DNA of 64,000 nucleotides from Sequoia sempervirens (Eukaryota > Streptophyta > Pinopsida > Cupressales > Cupressaceae): positions 62,001 through 126,000 of the forward strand of contig VDFB02114830.1 in assembly GCA_007258455.2 (NCBI GenBank), read 5' to 3'. The notes below the pieces were generated by a model. That model searched no databases. It saw only the letters and a list, made by a program, of their open reading frames with translations, and was not told the DNA's origin. The first letter of the stretch is position 1. Each line of letters opens with the position of its first letter. Made by a program: the position numbers and the translations under genes. Positions 48,001-58,700 of this stretch are shown here, in pieces.

Positions 48001-50522
48001 TCTTCACCCCTGATGCTCCTGCATCATTAACACAATAAGGTGAATGTCAATAACATGACATATTTATAAAAAGAGGCATTGGATTAAACCCCATAAACAT
48101 TATTTTTTAAAAAAAATGAGAAAGAAGCCCCTCCCAAAGTTGTAACCAAGCACAAGACATCAAAATAATAATAAAAGAAACAAGCTTGTAGAAAGTGCCT
48201 AGCATTCTAAAAAGTGCATTTATTTTACAATTATAATACAAATTTTCATCACGATTCAAAGTGAAGGGAAGGATGACTTTGGAGGAGATATTTCATTAAT
48301 TATTTATTGATTCTTCATGGTGGAGTGCTTCTGCTAATGTTTCTATGTTCAAAACATCAATCTGATATTTAAGGCTAGTTGGCCTTTCAAACATTATGGC
48401 ACCATTTAGACTTTGAAACTTATTAGCACGGAGTAGTATTTTGTAGAAACTAAAAACTCATTTGGCTTGACTTGTAATAGAAGAAACATCAATTCATGTG
48501 TATCTTGAGATTTTCTTCATCAATTCTTAGAGTTCAATTGAAGAGTCTAGTATTATTGCCAATAACATGGTTGCTTTGAAAAGTACAATATGTCCACTAA
48601 CACTCTATAATACCCGATTGTTCTCAAATCTTGCAAAAGCCAGAGTGGATAATTTTCTAAAGGATTTTGTAAAACTTAAAACTTGAATGTCATGGACCTT
48701 AAATATTTTTTGTATATTGATCATAACTTTAGTAGATCTTGATATCTAAATACATATATGATAAAGAATGATCATTCAATGATTGTTAGTATTAAAATTT
48801 GATTGTGATTAAGACTTGAACGATTATAATCCTAACCTTGTGATTACTCCATGATAAATATGAATGACATGTTTCACTTGGCAAAAGAAATTAAATTAGG
48901 ATGTTTTTAAAATTGTTTCCTTAAAGGTAATTTAAACTTAACATTAGCCCCAACTATTTAATAGCTTAAATCTGACATTTGATTATTTATTTTGACTAAT
49001 GATCAAGCTAGAAATTGATAAAACTATAAGTTCTCTCGAACTAATTTCAAAAGACATGATGTTCCTTGATGTGTTGTTGAGTATGTAGATCCATTGCTTG
49101 CATGGAAAAAACCAACCATGTAGAAGGGGGCATATACAACTAAGAACTTGGATTGATGATTGATGACAGTACATGAGTAGCCTTATAGAGGAAAAATAGA
49201 CTAACCAAGTGTTAATTAAGAAGTCAGATGTCAAGAGTTAAGGATAGCATGAGCTAACTAATTGCAAGAATTTTAATCCACAAGATTAAATAAGCTTAAA
49301 GGTAATTCCATGTACTTAGGAAGAGGTAAAAACCACCCACCCAATCTTACCACCAAGAAAATGGCCAATCAGACCAATACAAGAACTTGCATGACACAAG
49401 GTGCCTCTAAAATAAAATAATTCCTTGACACTAGAAACATTGTGAGTAACGTTCTAAGGAAATTAATGTACTAACCTAATCAACCAATAAGGCCTAAGAG
49501 GGAGGAGCTCAAAATACTATAAATATCAAAAGAGACCACTAGAAGAAGGTTGTTGCAATGAAAGGCACAAATACAAAAGTTGTGAAAACAAAGGAAAGGA
49601 AATTATATAAAACAAGTAAAATTGAAGAGGCATTAGTAAGGTATATGTCCATGATTGGTTTAGTAATGTTTAAAACCTATTGGTCCATGGATAAGTGTAT
49701 GTACATGTGTGTATGCATTATGTGAGTCTTGTATGATTCTAGTGGGTATGACTTGTTTGTGTATGTGGATACAACTGAATGTGTAAAAATGAGTTATGTG
49801 CATCCCCAAGGAAAGTTGTGAATTGTTGAGTACACAAAGAAATGGGGACAAGCTTAGTTTGATATATCACTAGGAAATGGGGATAGGATCAATATACTAA
49901 ACAATGGGATAAGCTTAGTTTGACGCATAGTTGCAATGGGGACAAACTCTACATGAAGGTTGTGCTTGCAACCGTTAGGAATTGTTGAGAAGATTCTTGG
50001 AGATGAGTCTTGTCTGTGTGTGTACATGTAATATGTGTGTTCCCAATATTGATCTTAAATTTTGTTTCCTATGTGCTTGAATTGTGTGAAAGAGTATGTG
50101 TTGGTAGTAGTTTTCAAGTCTTTATCTTGAGGTAAATGTATAGTGGATGCTACAATGATAAGATTTGGTAAACAGATAATCTACATTGACAAGTTGGCCA
50201 TAAAATCTCCAAGGATTGTACACCTCATCATCACCCCTGTGAAGCTAAATTCCCCATTGTGATGGTGGCCAAGTGGAAAAGAGGCTTGATACTTGGTTTG
50301 ATTTCCAAGACTAGGTAAATGCATCCCAATAATCAAAATTTTGATATCTAATCCATATATTTTGGGTTGGAATTTTTAAACCCTAATTAGGATGAATCAT
50401 ATCCAAAACCATAATTAATGAAGAAAAAGATAATGAATCCAAAAAAAAAAATTCAATGAAGTAACTACAAAAATATGAAAATCTTAATGTATTGGGATTA
50501 ATTGGGTACTTTTAATTCTCAC
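45088..50522. other. Intergenic part of copy B, no gene
   Basis: This contains the ZIP upstream region, the LTR relic at 45752-45931, the undisturbed target site of the Tat-like element (46864-46868) and long AT-rich stretches. No coding frame is supported. Confidence 0.65.
45752..45931 (+). repeat. LTR relic, copy B
   Basis: Counterpart of 7820-8035. It shares GTAATCATG, CACTTGTCATGATC and CCCTTTCTCATTTAG with the LTR at 34922-35321, in the same order. Confidence 0.55.
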
Positions 50523-50763
50523 CATCCTTTGCATCAAAGAAATTACTTTGATTTGTCCTTTGAGTATAGTTAATATCACCTAAAGACTGAGAGACTTCAT
50601 CAACATTGCTCTTCAAATAAATTTCATTGTCCTCCACACAAAGACATTCAGTCTGTCCATAGATTGTCTTAACCTTATTCAACCTTGAAATAGGGAACTT
50701 CCTCATATTCAATGCCATTGCCACATTTTCCTGACCATGAGATACAACAGACCCCTCCATCAT
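50523..50763 (-). other. Possible exon fragment, copy B (open)
   Basis: An 80-codon open frame starting MMEGSVVSHGQENVAMALN, followed at 50522 by GTGAGA, a possible splice donor. It has the same length as its counterpart at 31787-32027, with about 16 amino-acid differences and no indel. No known family is recognised and no second exon could be found nearby. Confidence 0.35.
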
Positions 50764-51164
50764 TCCCTTCAGTGAAAAATATTACACTTGAGAATCCAAT
50801 TTTAGTCGTCCTTTATTAGGTGATCTTTATCACCTAACAACATAGTAACCAGAGAATTTTCAAGAAAGTATGGATACTCAAAATAAAATAATCACTAGCA
50901 CCATGACAAATGAATTACCTCAAAATTCTACGTAAATCATGGCATGTTATCAGTTACGATGTTGATGAGAAAATTGGGAAAAGTTTGGAGGAAAAATATT
51001 ACAAATATTGACCACAATGAAAAACAATTCAAAGAAGAGGCGAACCAAGACTAGTCTCCATGTAGCGGTTGCTTCAATCTATTCACAATAAACAAAAACT
51101 AGATCTAAACATATCGGGGTTTTAGAGCTACAAGATTTGTGAGCCTAACAGAATGAATGGTGGT

Positions 51165-52394
51165 TGTGGATTAAAATCCTTAGAGCTCCCTTCGGGTTGG
51201 TATTGTTGTTTTTGCTTGGTTCCTCCCCATGCTTTACATATTCTCATATTTTTGGGCTTCGTTATGATGACGCCTTCGTCCGCTGGAGCCACGTGACAGC
51301 CACATGGGCCTTTGAAGGTCTTCCCTTGCTTCATCCTTCGAGCTCAGCCCTTGCACCAAGTGTCAACAATGTGTGCCTTTGATCATCCTCTCTCCTTTGT
51401 TTCTCTTCCGAGCTCTACCAACGTGCCACATTGCATCATTTTGTGGGAACCTTTTGGCGGACCCCACAGTCAACGCTCGAAATGCAGGCTTCTCCACGTG
51501 TCTTCTCCATGAGGATTTTGATCAAAAGGGAGGAATGAAGGAGTATGAAGCCCCGCCTCTTCGCCACATGTCCTAACCAACTCTGTGGGTGAGTGACATG
51601 TGTTGCCTGGAGAGTTTTGTTGCTTCTGCCTTTGGACCACATTCATCATTTACAAAGGAGGGAATCTTGTTTAAAGGTGACCGGATACTATGTTTCAAAA
51701 TATTTCTATTACAACAGCTTTGGGGAGTCATTGCGACAAACATCATTGCTCGTGCTTGGGAATCTTTTCAGTTATTGGCTCTCTAGTGGTGGGTGATCTA
51801 TATATACTACTTCAACTCTTGAAAAAAGGGTTGGAAAATGACAAAAAGAAGTGAAAAGACTATAGGCCTTTTGTATTGTTTTTTATTATTGTATTAAGAC
51901 TCACAAACTATGCCATATTGTTCGGCCTCTCTGTTTCTTAGTTAATCGATAAGACTTTACACTATGTTGTTTCTTGTACTTAGTAGTTTATCTACAAGAC
52001 TTTTATAATTTCAATATAAATTTGTTGATTCAAATAATGTATTGAACTCTTCTTGTTCAGTAAATGTGTATGGAAATTATGTTATGTTATTTGATAGACA
52101 AGTCTTAGGTTTTTCATCTATGCTTTTTGTTATTTTCAAACATGTAGATTGTTGAACGACCCCTTAAATCACATCTGAAAGGAATATTTACCGTGCCCAT
52201 ACTTAACTCTTGGCTCATCGCCTTAGATTAGATCTTATTTTAATATATCTACTTCCTTTTCTGATTCCAAGCCCCCAAATACAGAAGGAGTCGACTTCTT
52301 TAAAAACCAAGAAGTTACTCAGTTTAGCGCAATTGGTCCTCCATTAACTGAGTTTCCCATAAGGTTGTTTTCCTAGCAATTTTAGGCATCAACA
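51165..52394 (+). repeat. Inferred 5' LTR of the second Ty3/gypsy element
   Basis: It starts TGTGGATT exactly where homology between the duplication copies stops and ends AACA before a primer-site-like region. A TATA-like TATATATAC is at 51800-51808. Without a partner LTR this remains inferred. Confidence 0.5.
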
Positions 52395-52455
52395 ATTCTT
52401 TTTCCGGCATGCCCAGTGGGATTGCTTTGAATGTATCTAAATCAAAAGTGAGTGT

Positions 52456-53767
52456 ATGAACCATAGACCTGTTACTAGATCCCAAATAGCGAACAACCCT
52501 AGCCTGCTAGTGCCACCACTGGTAACCGTATGAACAAGAACACGTCCAGTAAACGTCTTGACCCTTCCACTAGCCATGTTGCTGATTGCTAACAAAAATT
52601 ATGTAGCATGGGATGCTAGAATCCCTCTCATAGCCCCACTAGCACCTGTTGTTTGGGCTCCTATCCCAACCTCCACTTCAAAAGTTATACCAAAATTCAC
52701 CAAGGAAGGCTCAAAGACACCATCCAAACATGTGCAAGATGTGGCAGACATGTGTTTGGTGCATGGTGTAACTGATCAAAATGTAGCATTGAGATTGCTT
52801 GTAGCCTCTTTCAAAGGCAAGGCACTTGATTAGTACCAAACTTTGGGAGCCAATACTATCGGTACCTGGGATCAGCTCATAGATCCTTTCTACGAACGAT
52901 TTTCAAACAATGGAGATCGGTCTTCACTATTTTAGTAGCTAGAAACCATAAAGCGAGCTCCTCATGAGGCCATAACTGACTTTAATGCCCAGTTTAACAC
53001 AACTTGGCAAAGGATTCAGCCGGCAATCCGCCTGCCTACATATTTGGCAGTCATGTTCTATTTAAAGTATTCCAACACTGACATTTTGGTAATGATCCCT
53101 TGGTGGGAACACCTTGTCAGATGCATATAATGTTGTTGTTAAGTTGGAGAATAATTTGATTGATGCCAAAAAGATACCCCCTCGGCCCACTATGCCTATA
53201 TTTGTAGATTTTTTGATACCCGCCCAAGAGATAGCCTCTACCAGTGCACCTGCTCCTCCCCAATCTATGTACACATATCTGAGTGCACCACAAAACCTTG
53301 CTTCTACATCTAACTCTTCAAAAGATGAGATGAGTGATTTCAAGGATTTGTTTCGAAACATCTCAAATTAAATAACTACCATCAAATGGAACCAATCCAT
53401 GGCTTTGAAGCTAGCTTACTAAAATTACCAAGGTGGAAGATCTTCCTACCATCAAAATCAGTTCCAAGGAGTTGCACATATGAATCCACAAGCTCAGACA
53501 AGTAATCAGATGGTGTTGGTGCCTACTCCACAACAAAATGTTCACCCAAGTTCGAATAAAGAGCTGGTAGCAGGGCATAATAATCTCGCTGATGATATCA
53601 ATCCTTGGTGCTTCCCAGGCTGCAACAAAGCACATATGCCCCGAAATTGTCTGTGTGGCAATCTACAACAAAGAGTGGTAGAACAATACAGTCAAGGTGT
53701 GGTGTCAAATTCAGGAGGTTATGTATATGCCTCTCTACAAATGGAAAATGCGGTACTCACCGTGTAA
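52456..53767 (+). pseudogene. Gag of the second Ty3/gypsy element
   Basis: The frame opens with MNHRPVTRSQ at 52456. It contains a capsid-like region (FYERFSNNGDRSS, EAITDFNAQFNTTWQRI). After a frameshift near 53080 it ends with a zinc knuckle CFPGCNKAHMPRNC (C-X3-C-X3-H-X4-C, near 53620). Stops near 52531, 52831, 52933 and 53368 break it. Several sit where Gln or Arg would fit after one C-to-T change. Gag packages RNA. This copy is non-functional. Confidence 0.75.
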
Positions 53768-54234
53768 ACGCAAGGGATGTCCCTAGAGCAAGAAACGGAT
53801 ATAGCTCCCGACCACGCGCTCTTCTCATGGATGGAAGAAGAAGAGGTAGTGTTTGCAAATGATGCGTCCACATCAAAGGCCTCGCAAGTATAATCAGATT
53901 ATAACACTCACTCAAAGAGGAGATTCACGGGCAAACCAGTCGCTCCATGGCCTAAAAGTGTTCTCGACCAAGCTCTTAGCACCTCTGCAATTGCACATCA
54001 ATCTCAGCAATGCAAGGAGATTGTTATAACAAGGTCTAAGGAAAAAAATTCTTTGGATACGCTGCCATTCAATGTGGTGGAACAATTGAAGAAAGCCTCT
54101 ACTAATGTATCTCTTTGGGATATCTTAGCTATTCTAGAGAAAAACTCGTTGTAGAAGGCCCTACTGGAAGATGAAAGAACGAAGCCATCAGAGAAACCAT
54201 CCAAAGGAAAGGCCATCGATTCACCATCTCAGAT

Positions 54235-54842
54235 CAAGGTCCTCACAAACAATGGAGAGGAAGCCGCTACCAAAGTAAAGGTAAGCCTAAATCGAAACCC
54301 TTCTTCTTGGCCCTCATAGTGGGTAAGAAATTATTGCACAATTCTATGATTGACTCTGGTACCAGTACCACAGTTATTCCCAAGAAAATAGTTGAAACCT
54401 TAGGACTTAGCTATGAACCTTTAAATAGAGGGGTTATATAACTTGATGGGAATAAGGTTGAAACTGTAGGTGTCATCAAGAACCTCCCCTTGACTCTATT
54501 CTTCTGCCCTAGTATCACTATTCCACAAGATACCGTGATCATAAATGTTCCTCCCATGTTCAGTCTTTGCTTATCCCGAGAGTTCACTTCCAAGATAGGC
54601 AGATATCTATCCTTAGATTGGTCACACTTGATTCTTAGGACAAAACATGGAGCTAAAATGAAGATAGTATCCAAACCTTTGCATTCAGAACATGTAGCAG
54701 ATGAAGCCATGATCAACTTTGAGGCTACTCATACCTTTGTTGGTATGTGGCAACTGATCATGCTATACTCTACACCCCAGAATGTATCCTCGCCAGGGTC
54801 TGGCATACATAGAACCTAAGTTCACTCCTAGGTCATCTTCTC
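54235..54842 (+). pseudogene. Protease of the second Ty3/gypsy element
   Basis: The sequence LLHNSMIDSGTSTTVIPKK (54334-54390) carries the aspartic protease motif DSGTS. A TAA at 54439 (before LDGNK) fits a Gln codon. The frame is the same as that of RT and integrase downstream. The stretch between 53768 and 54235 is degenerate linker sequence. Confidence 0.7.
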
Positions 54843-55930
54843 AATCAAGCACAACACACAGGTGTCCAACCTGGTTCTTGTCTGAAAGAATAATGGAGAC
54901 ATCTACCTATGTGTTGATTTATGGGATCTAAACAGAGCATCCCTGAAGGACCACTACCCCTTGCCCTCCATGGAGTCTATCTTGTAGACAGTGGCTAGCT
55001 CAAAAATGTTTTCTCTGTTGGACGGCTTCTTTGGTTATAACCAAATCTGGGTCAAAGAGGAGGACCAACACAAAACAACATTCACTACCAAGTGGGGAAT
55101 GTTTTCCTATGCAAAAATGCCCTTTGGCCTCTCAAATACAGGAGCTACCTTCCAGTGAGCAATGGATATTTCCTTTAGGGAATTGATCAATAAAATCATT
55201 TTGATCTACTTGGATGATTTGACGGTATTCTCCAATTCAAAAGATGATCATTTTGATCATCTAGAAATGGTTTTTTTAAAATGTCAGGAGTTTTGGATAT
55301 CCCTAAACCCAAAAAAATGGTTTTTCAGAATGTCCCAAGGAAAATTATTGGGTCATGTAGTGCCTAAAGATGAAATTGCAATCAATCCAGAGTGGGTGAA
55401 GGCAATCAAATAACTTCCCCTACTAGTCAACAAGAAGGGAGTTCAGTCCTTCCTAGGAAAGGTAAATTTCATAAGAAAATTAATTTCTGATTTTGCAGGT
55501 TTAATTAGACCTATCACCCTGATGCTCAACAAGGATCAGTTGTTCAAATGGAAAAAATAGATGAGAGAAGCCTTTGAAAATGTTAAGGAGGCTATTTCTT
55601 CAACTCCTATTCTGGTAAACCCAAACCTATCAAAGGACTTGATAATGTATGTGCTCAGTAGAAAATCTAGCATCACTATTGTTTTAACCCAGAAAGATCT
55701 GATAAAGGAAAAGGAGAACATCTGATAGCCTTCCACTCCCAGACCTTAAAGTATTATGAGACAAACTATAACTTTATCCAAAGGGAAGTGTTCACCATTG
55801 TTAAGGGGATCAAGAAGTTCGGACATCTCATATCTTGCAACAAGGTGGTTGTATATGTTGTGCATTCTAGTGTACATGAGTACATTATGGAAAGAAAAAT
55901 CATCGAAAAAAAGGGCCAACTAGATTACTA
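54843..55930 (+). pseudogene. RT-RNase H of the second Ty3/gypsy element
   Basis: RT motifs are CVDLWDLNRASLKDHYPLP, FFGYNQI, MPFGLSNTGATFQ and the intact catalytic box IYLDDLTVFS (55204-55233). They are followed by LNPKKWFF and KLLGHVV. Stops at about 54886, 54985, 55156, 55411 and 55558 are mostly one transition from Gln or Arg. RNase H follows, with two compensating frameshifts near 55700 and 55925 (AFHSQTLKYYETNYNFIQRE in the shifted frame). Unlike the Tat-like element, the YLDD box is preserved, so loss of function came through stops. Confidence 0.8.
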
Positions 55931-57321
55931 AGATTCTTGAATATGAAATTGAGGTCAGGCCCACGAAGACAATTCACGGAAGAGGATTGTGTGAGTATCT
56001 GGCATGTGATGAAGAAGTAGCAATTGAGGAAGAACAAATCGAGCTTGTTCTAATGAACGAATTTGAGTCGAAAGGTTGTTGGTTGGAAAATAGAATTAGA
56101 TTCATGCAGACCAAAAAATATTTGTTGGGCCTCCCTTCCCAGAAGAAAAGATTCTATATATTACAGAATAGTGGATATGTTCTCATTGAAGGGGTCCTTT
56201 TCAAAAGGAACTTTAAGGGAGTTCTTTTGCAGTTCATTTCTCAAGAGCAAGCACAAAAGGTTCTGCATATATTCCACAGTAGTCCCACAAGTGGACATTT
56301 CTCTGCAAAAACCATCACCATCAAAATTATGTGTGTTGGGTACCTCTAGTCTACATTGTTCAATGAATCACACTCTCTAGTTAAATCCTACAAAGAATGC
56401 CAATTCTTCACATGGAGGAAGAATTCAGCAATGCCTCTCAACCAAATAGTGGTCGAGGAACCCTTTACACAATGAGGACTGGATTTCATCAGGATGATTA
56501 ATCCCACCTCCAATGTTGGACATAAATTTATTCTCATAGCCATGGATTACATTACCAGATGGACTGAGGCCATGCCCCTGAAGAACGCAACTGAGCCAGA
56601 AATTATGAATTTCCTTGAGGAACTAGTCACAAGGTTTTTCCCACCAAAGACAATCATCTCCGACAATGTGAAGGCCTTCTTGGGTTTGAAGGTATGTCAA
56701 TTCGCACTTAAGCATGGTATATTTTTAAAGACATCTTTGAACTACTACCCGCAGGGAAATGGTTTGGTTGAGTCGACTAATAAAAATTTAGTCCAACATT
56801 AAAAGAATTAGGTCAGAGCATAAAAAGAGTGGCATCAGAACCTCAAAGCAGCGCTCTAGGCAAACTGAATAACCCCCAAGCAAGTCTTAAATACTTCACC
56901 ATATGAGCTGGTATACGAGAAGGAAGTGTTATTTCCTATCTCCATGAAAATTACCACACTACAGTTGCTCAAGTCTTTGGAGGTGGAACAAAATGGAGCC
57001 ATGGAAGTTTGATTGGCTGAGTTGTTGGAGGTACAAGAGAAAAGAGAAAAAGCCTTAATAGCTATGTGCAATTTTCAACAAGTGATTAATAGGTGGTTCA
57101 ACAAGAAAACCTCCGACCAAGGTCTTGAATGTGGAGATTTAGTGCTAAAATTCAATGAGAGAGGCGCAAAGCTTGGCCAACATGACAAATTTGATAATTT
57201 GTGGGAGGGCCCTTTCTGAATTATTCAATGCAAGAAGCATAATGCATTTGAAATAGAGAACATGGAGAAAGAAGCATTGGGAATTATAGTCAACAAAATT
57301 CACCTCAAATTGTTTAATTAG
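55931..57321 (+). pseudogene. Integrase of the second Ty3/gypsy element
   Basis: The zinc-binding part is around HIFHSSPTSGHF (56263-56300). The core is GLDFI (first Asp, near 56480), ISDNVKAF (second Asp, near 56660) and NGLVESTNK (Glu, near 56770), so the D-D-E triad is present. The C-terminal part (LVLKFNERG, LWEGPF) ends with TAG at 57319. Stops at 56347, 56473, 56800, 56812, 56821, 56866, 56878, 57010 and 57217 break the frame, yet no frameshift was noticed over 1.3 kb. Confidence 0.8.
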
Positions 57322-57618
57322 CTTTATTAAATCATTTTACCAATGTAAATATGTATTTATGTAAATATTTTTTTGGGTGTTTTGTTCGGCCTGGTCTTTA
57401 TTAAACGAAACCCATGATGCAAAAGTAGATAAAGCAAATGAGACAGAAGATTGAAAAAAGATCTTTATATCCATTATACGGTAAAATATATACTTTGATA
57501 TTACAATTCAAAATGGCTCTCGGGCCATTTTTATATATATATATATTAAGTAGCTTTTCAAGTATATATATTATAAAAGCCTTATGAGGAATATATACAA
57601 AATGGAGGAGAAAAGAGT

Positions 57619-58320
57619 TCATTCTTCAACTAGGGCAGCATCACCATCAAGATTAGCAGTAGGTCCATCGGGAACAACATCAAGAACAACCACATCATCA
57701 CCAACAAGGGTAGCAGGAGTATCAACGACAACAATAGCAAGTGGAGGAGGAAAGACCAGGTTTCTAAAGTTGGTATACCACTCCATCTCGTAGAAAAGTA
57801 CTACGTTGTAGCATCTTAGTAGGAAGTGGCAAGCACGCAAAACCCTTTGGTGGTGTTCTCCAATAGTCTAATGTGAAATTTGCAAAGGAATGGTACCCAA
57901 GGCACCACTGCATCCTCTTCAATGTGTCGGCGGAGATCACTTGTCATTGGAATTCCAAGGTCATACACTACATTCGTCACAATTTCACCAAGGCCTCCAA
58001 GGTAGCGCTTTGGATAAATTTCCATTGTGAGTTGCAGTATCATCTGTTTGGGCACCTGAATGTCAAGCAAAGATGCAACAAAATGAGAGCAGATATCAAT
58101 GTTTACCCTATACTTATCCTCATACTCTATACAGTTCCTCCCCAGTACCCATTTCATTGCAATTATGGCCAAGGAATGCTTGTTCTTGGTCATGCTTTTC
58201 AAACGCCTACTGGAAATTTCCCCAAGGAAAGCTGCCTATGACCTATTGCTAGTTAGCCTAATAGGAGTATTCATTGCGTCTATCTATATAGTCCCAATTA
58301 CCAAATGAAAATTTTGTTGA
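57619..58320 (-). pseudogene. Antisense ORF downstream of integrase, unknown family
   Basis: A minus-strand frame is open from 58202 to 57816. It can be followed upstream to about 58300 across two stops (NTPIRLTSNRS, AAFLGEISSRRLKSM) and downstream, after a frameshift near 57830, to 57619 (YEMEWYTNFRNLVFPPP, then an acidic Val/Asp-rich tail). Conserved-looking pieces are MKWVLGRNCIEYEDKY and MEIYPKRYLGGLGEIV. It lies between pol and the expected 3' LTR, the same position as the PMD gene in the Tat-like element. No PMD motif is seen. Its 5' end was probably removed or displaced by the insertion at 58369. Function unknown. Confidence 0.5.
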
Positions 58321-58368
58321 TTTCCTTAAGTCTATTTATAGAAAGAGCCTAGAGTACAATGTGTGTGA

Positions 58369-58688
58369 TGTTAGAGTAAAGGTTTTAACTTAATTATGTT
58401 AATTAAGTTACCTTTATTCCTCTCTTAAGATTTCACTTTAGTTTGCATATTGTGACATTTAATAATTATATTAATTATTAAATGTCTACCTATTAGGGTT
58501 ACTTTTTAGGTTTTGCACAATCTCCTTTTATAAGGATTGATCATTGTATTTTATCCCTCTCTGATTAATACATTTTCAGCTTTCAGAGCACCCTTGCTTT
58601 TTTGTGTCAAATGTCTTCTTTCTGTGACAGGTTATTTGCATGCAGGTGATCTTTGAGGTCTATGAGGTTGGCTTTCTCAACTTCTACA
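58369..58688 (+). repeat. 5' LTR of the second LARD-like element
   Basis: 320 bp, TGTTAGAG...TTCTACA, matching 61682-61993 with scattered differences. Confidence 0.9.
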
Positions 58689-58700
58689 TGGTATCAGAGC
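58689..58700 (+). promoter_or_regulatory. Primer binding site, initiator-Met tRNA type
   Basis: TGGTATCAGAGC follows the 5' LTR without a gap and is the standard sequence of this primer site. Confidence 0.9.

Larger units (their letters stand above)
43421..51164. repeat. Segmental duplication, copy B (continuous)
   Basis: This is the undisturbed copy of the unit described at 1555-32413. It holds the intact ZIP gene, the old LTR relic and the 241 bp exon-like frame. Its right edge coincides with the TG start of an LTR at 51165, so the original homology may have continued further and been cut by that insertion. Confidence 0.88.
51165..58368 (+). mobile_element. Second Ty3/gypsy element, decayed, 3' end not found
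   Basis: Gag, protease, RT, RNase H and integrase occur in Ty3/gypsy order at 52456-57321. Before them lies a region that looks like a 1.2 kb LTR (TGTGGATT at 51165 to about 52394), followed by a GGCATGCCCAGTGGGA primer-site-like stretch. No second LTR is seen. After an antisense reading frame the sequence is cut at 58368 by a LARD-like insertion, and the rest may lie beyond the window or be lost. The lineage within Ty3/gypsy is not assigned. Confidence 0.8.
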
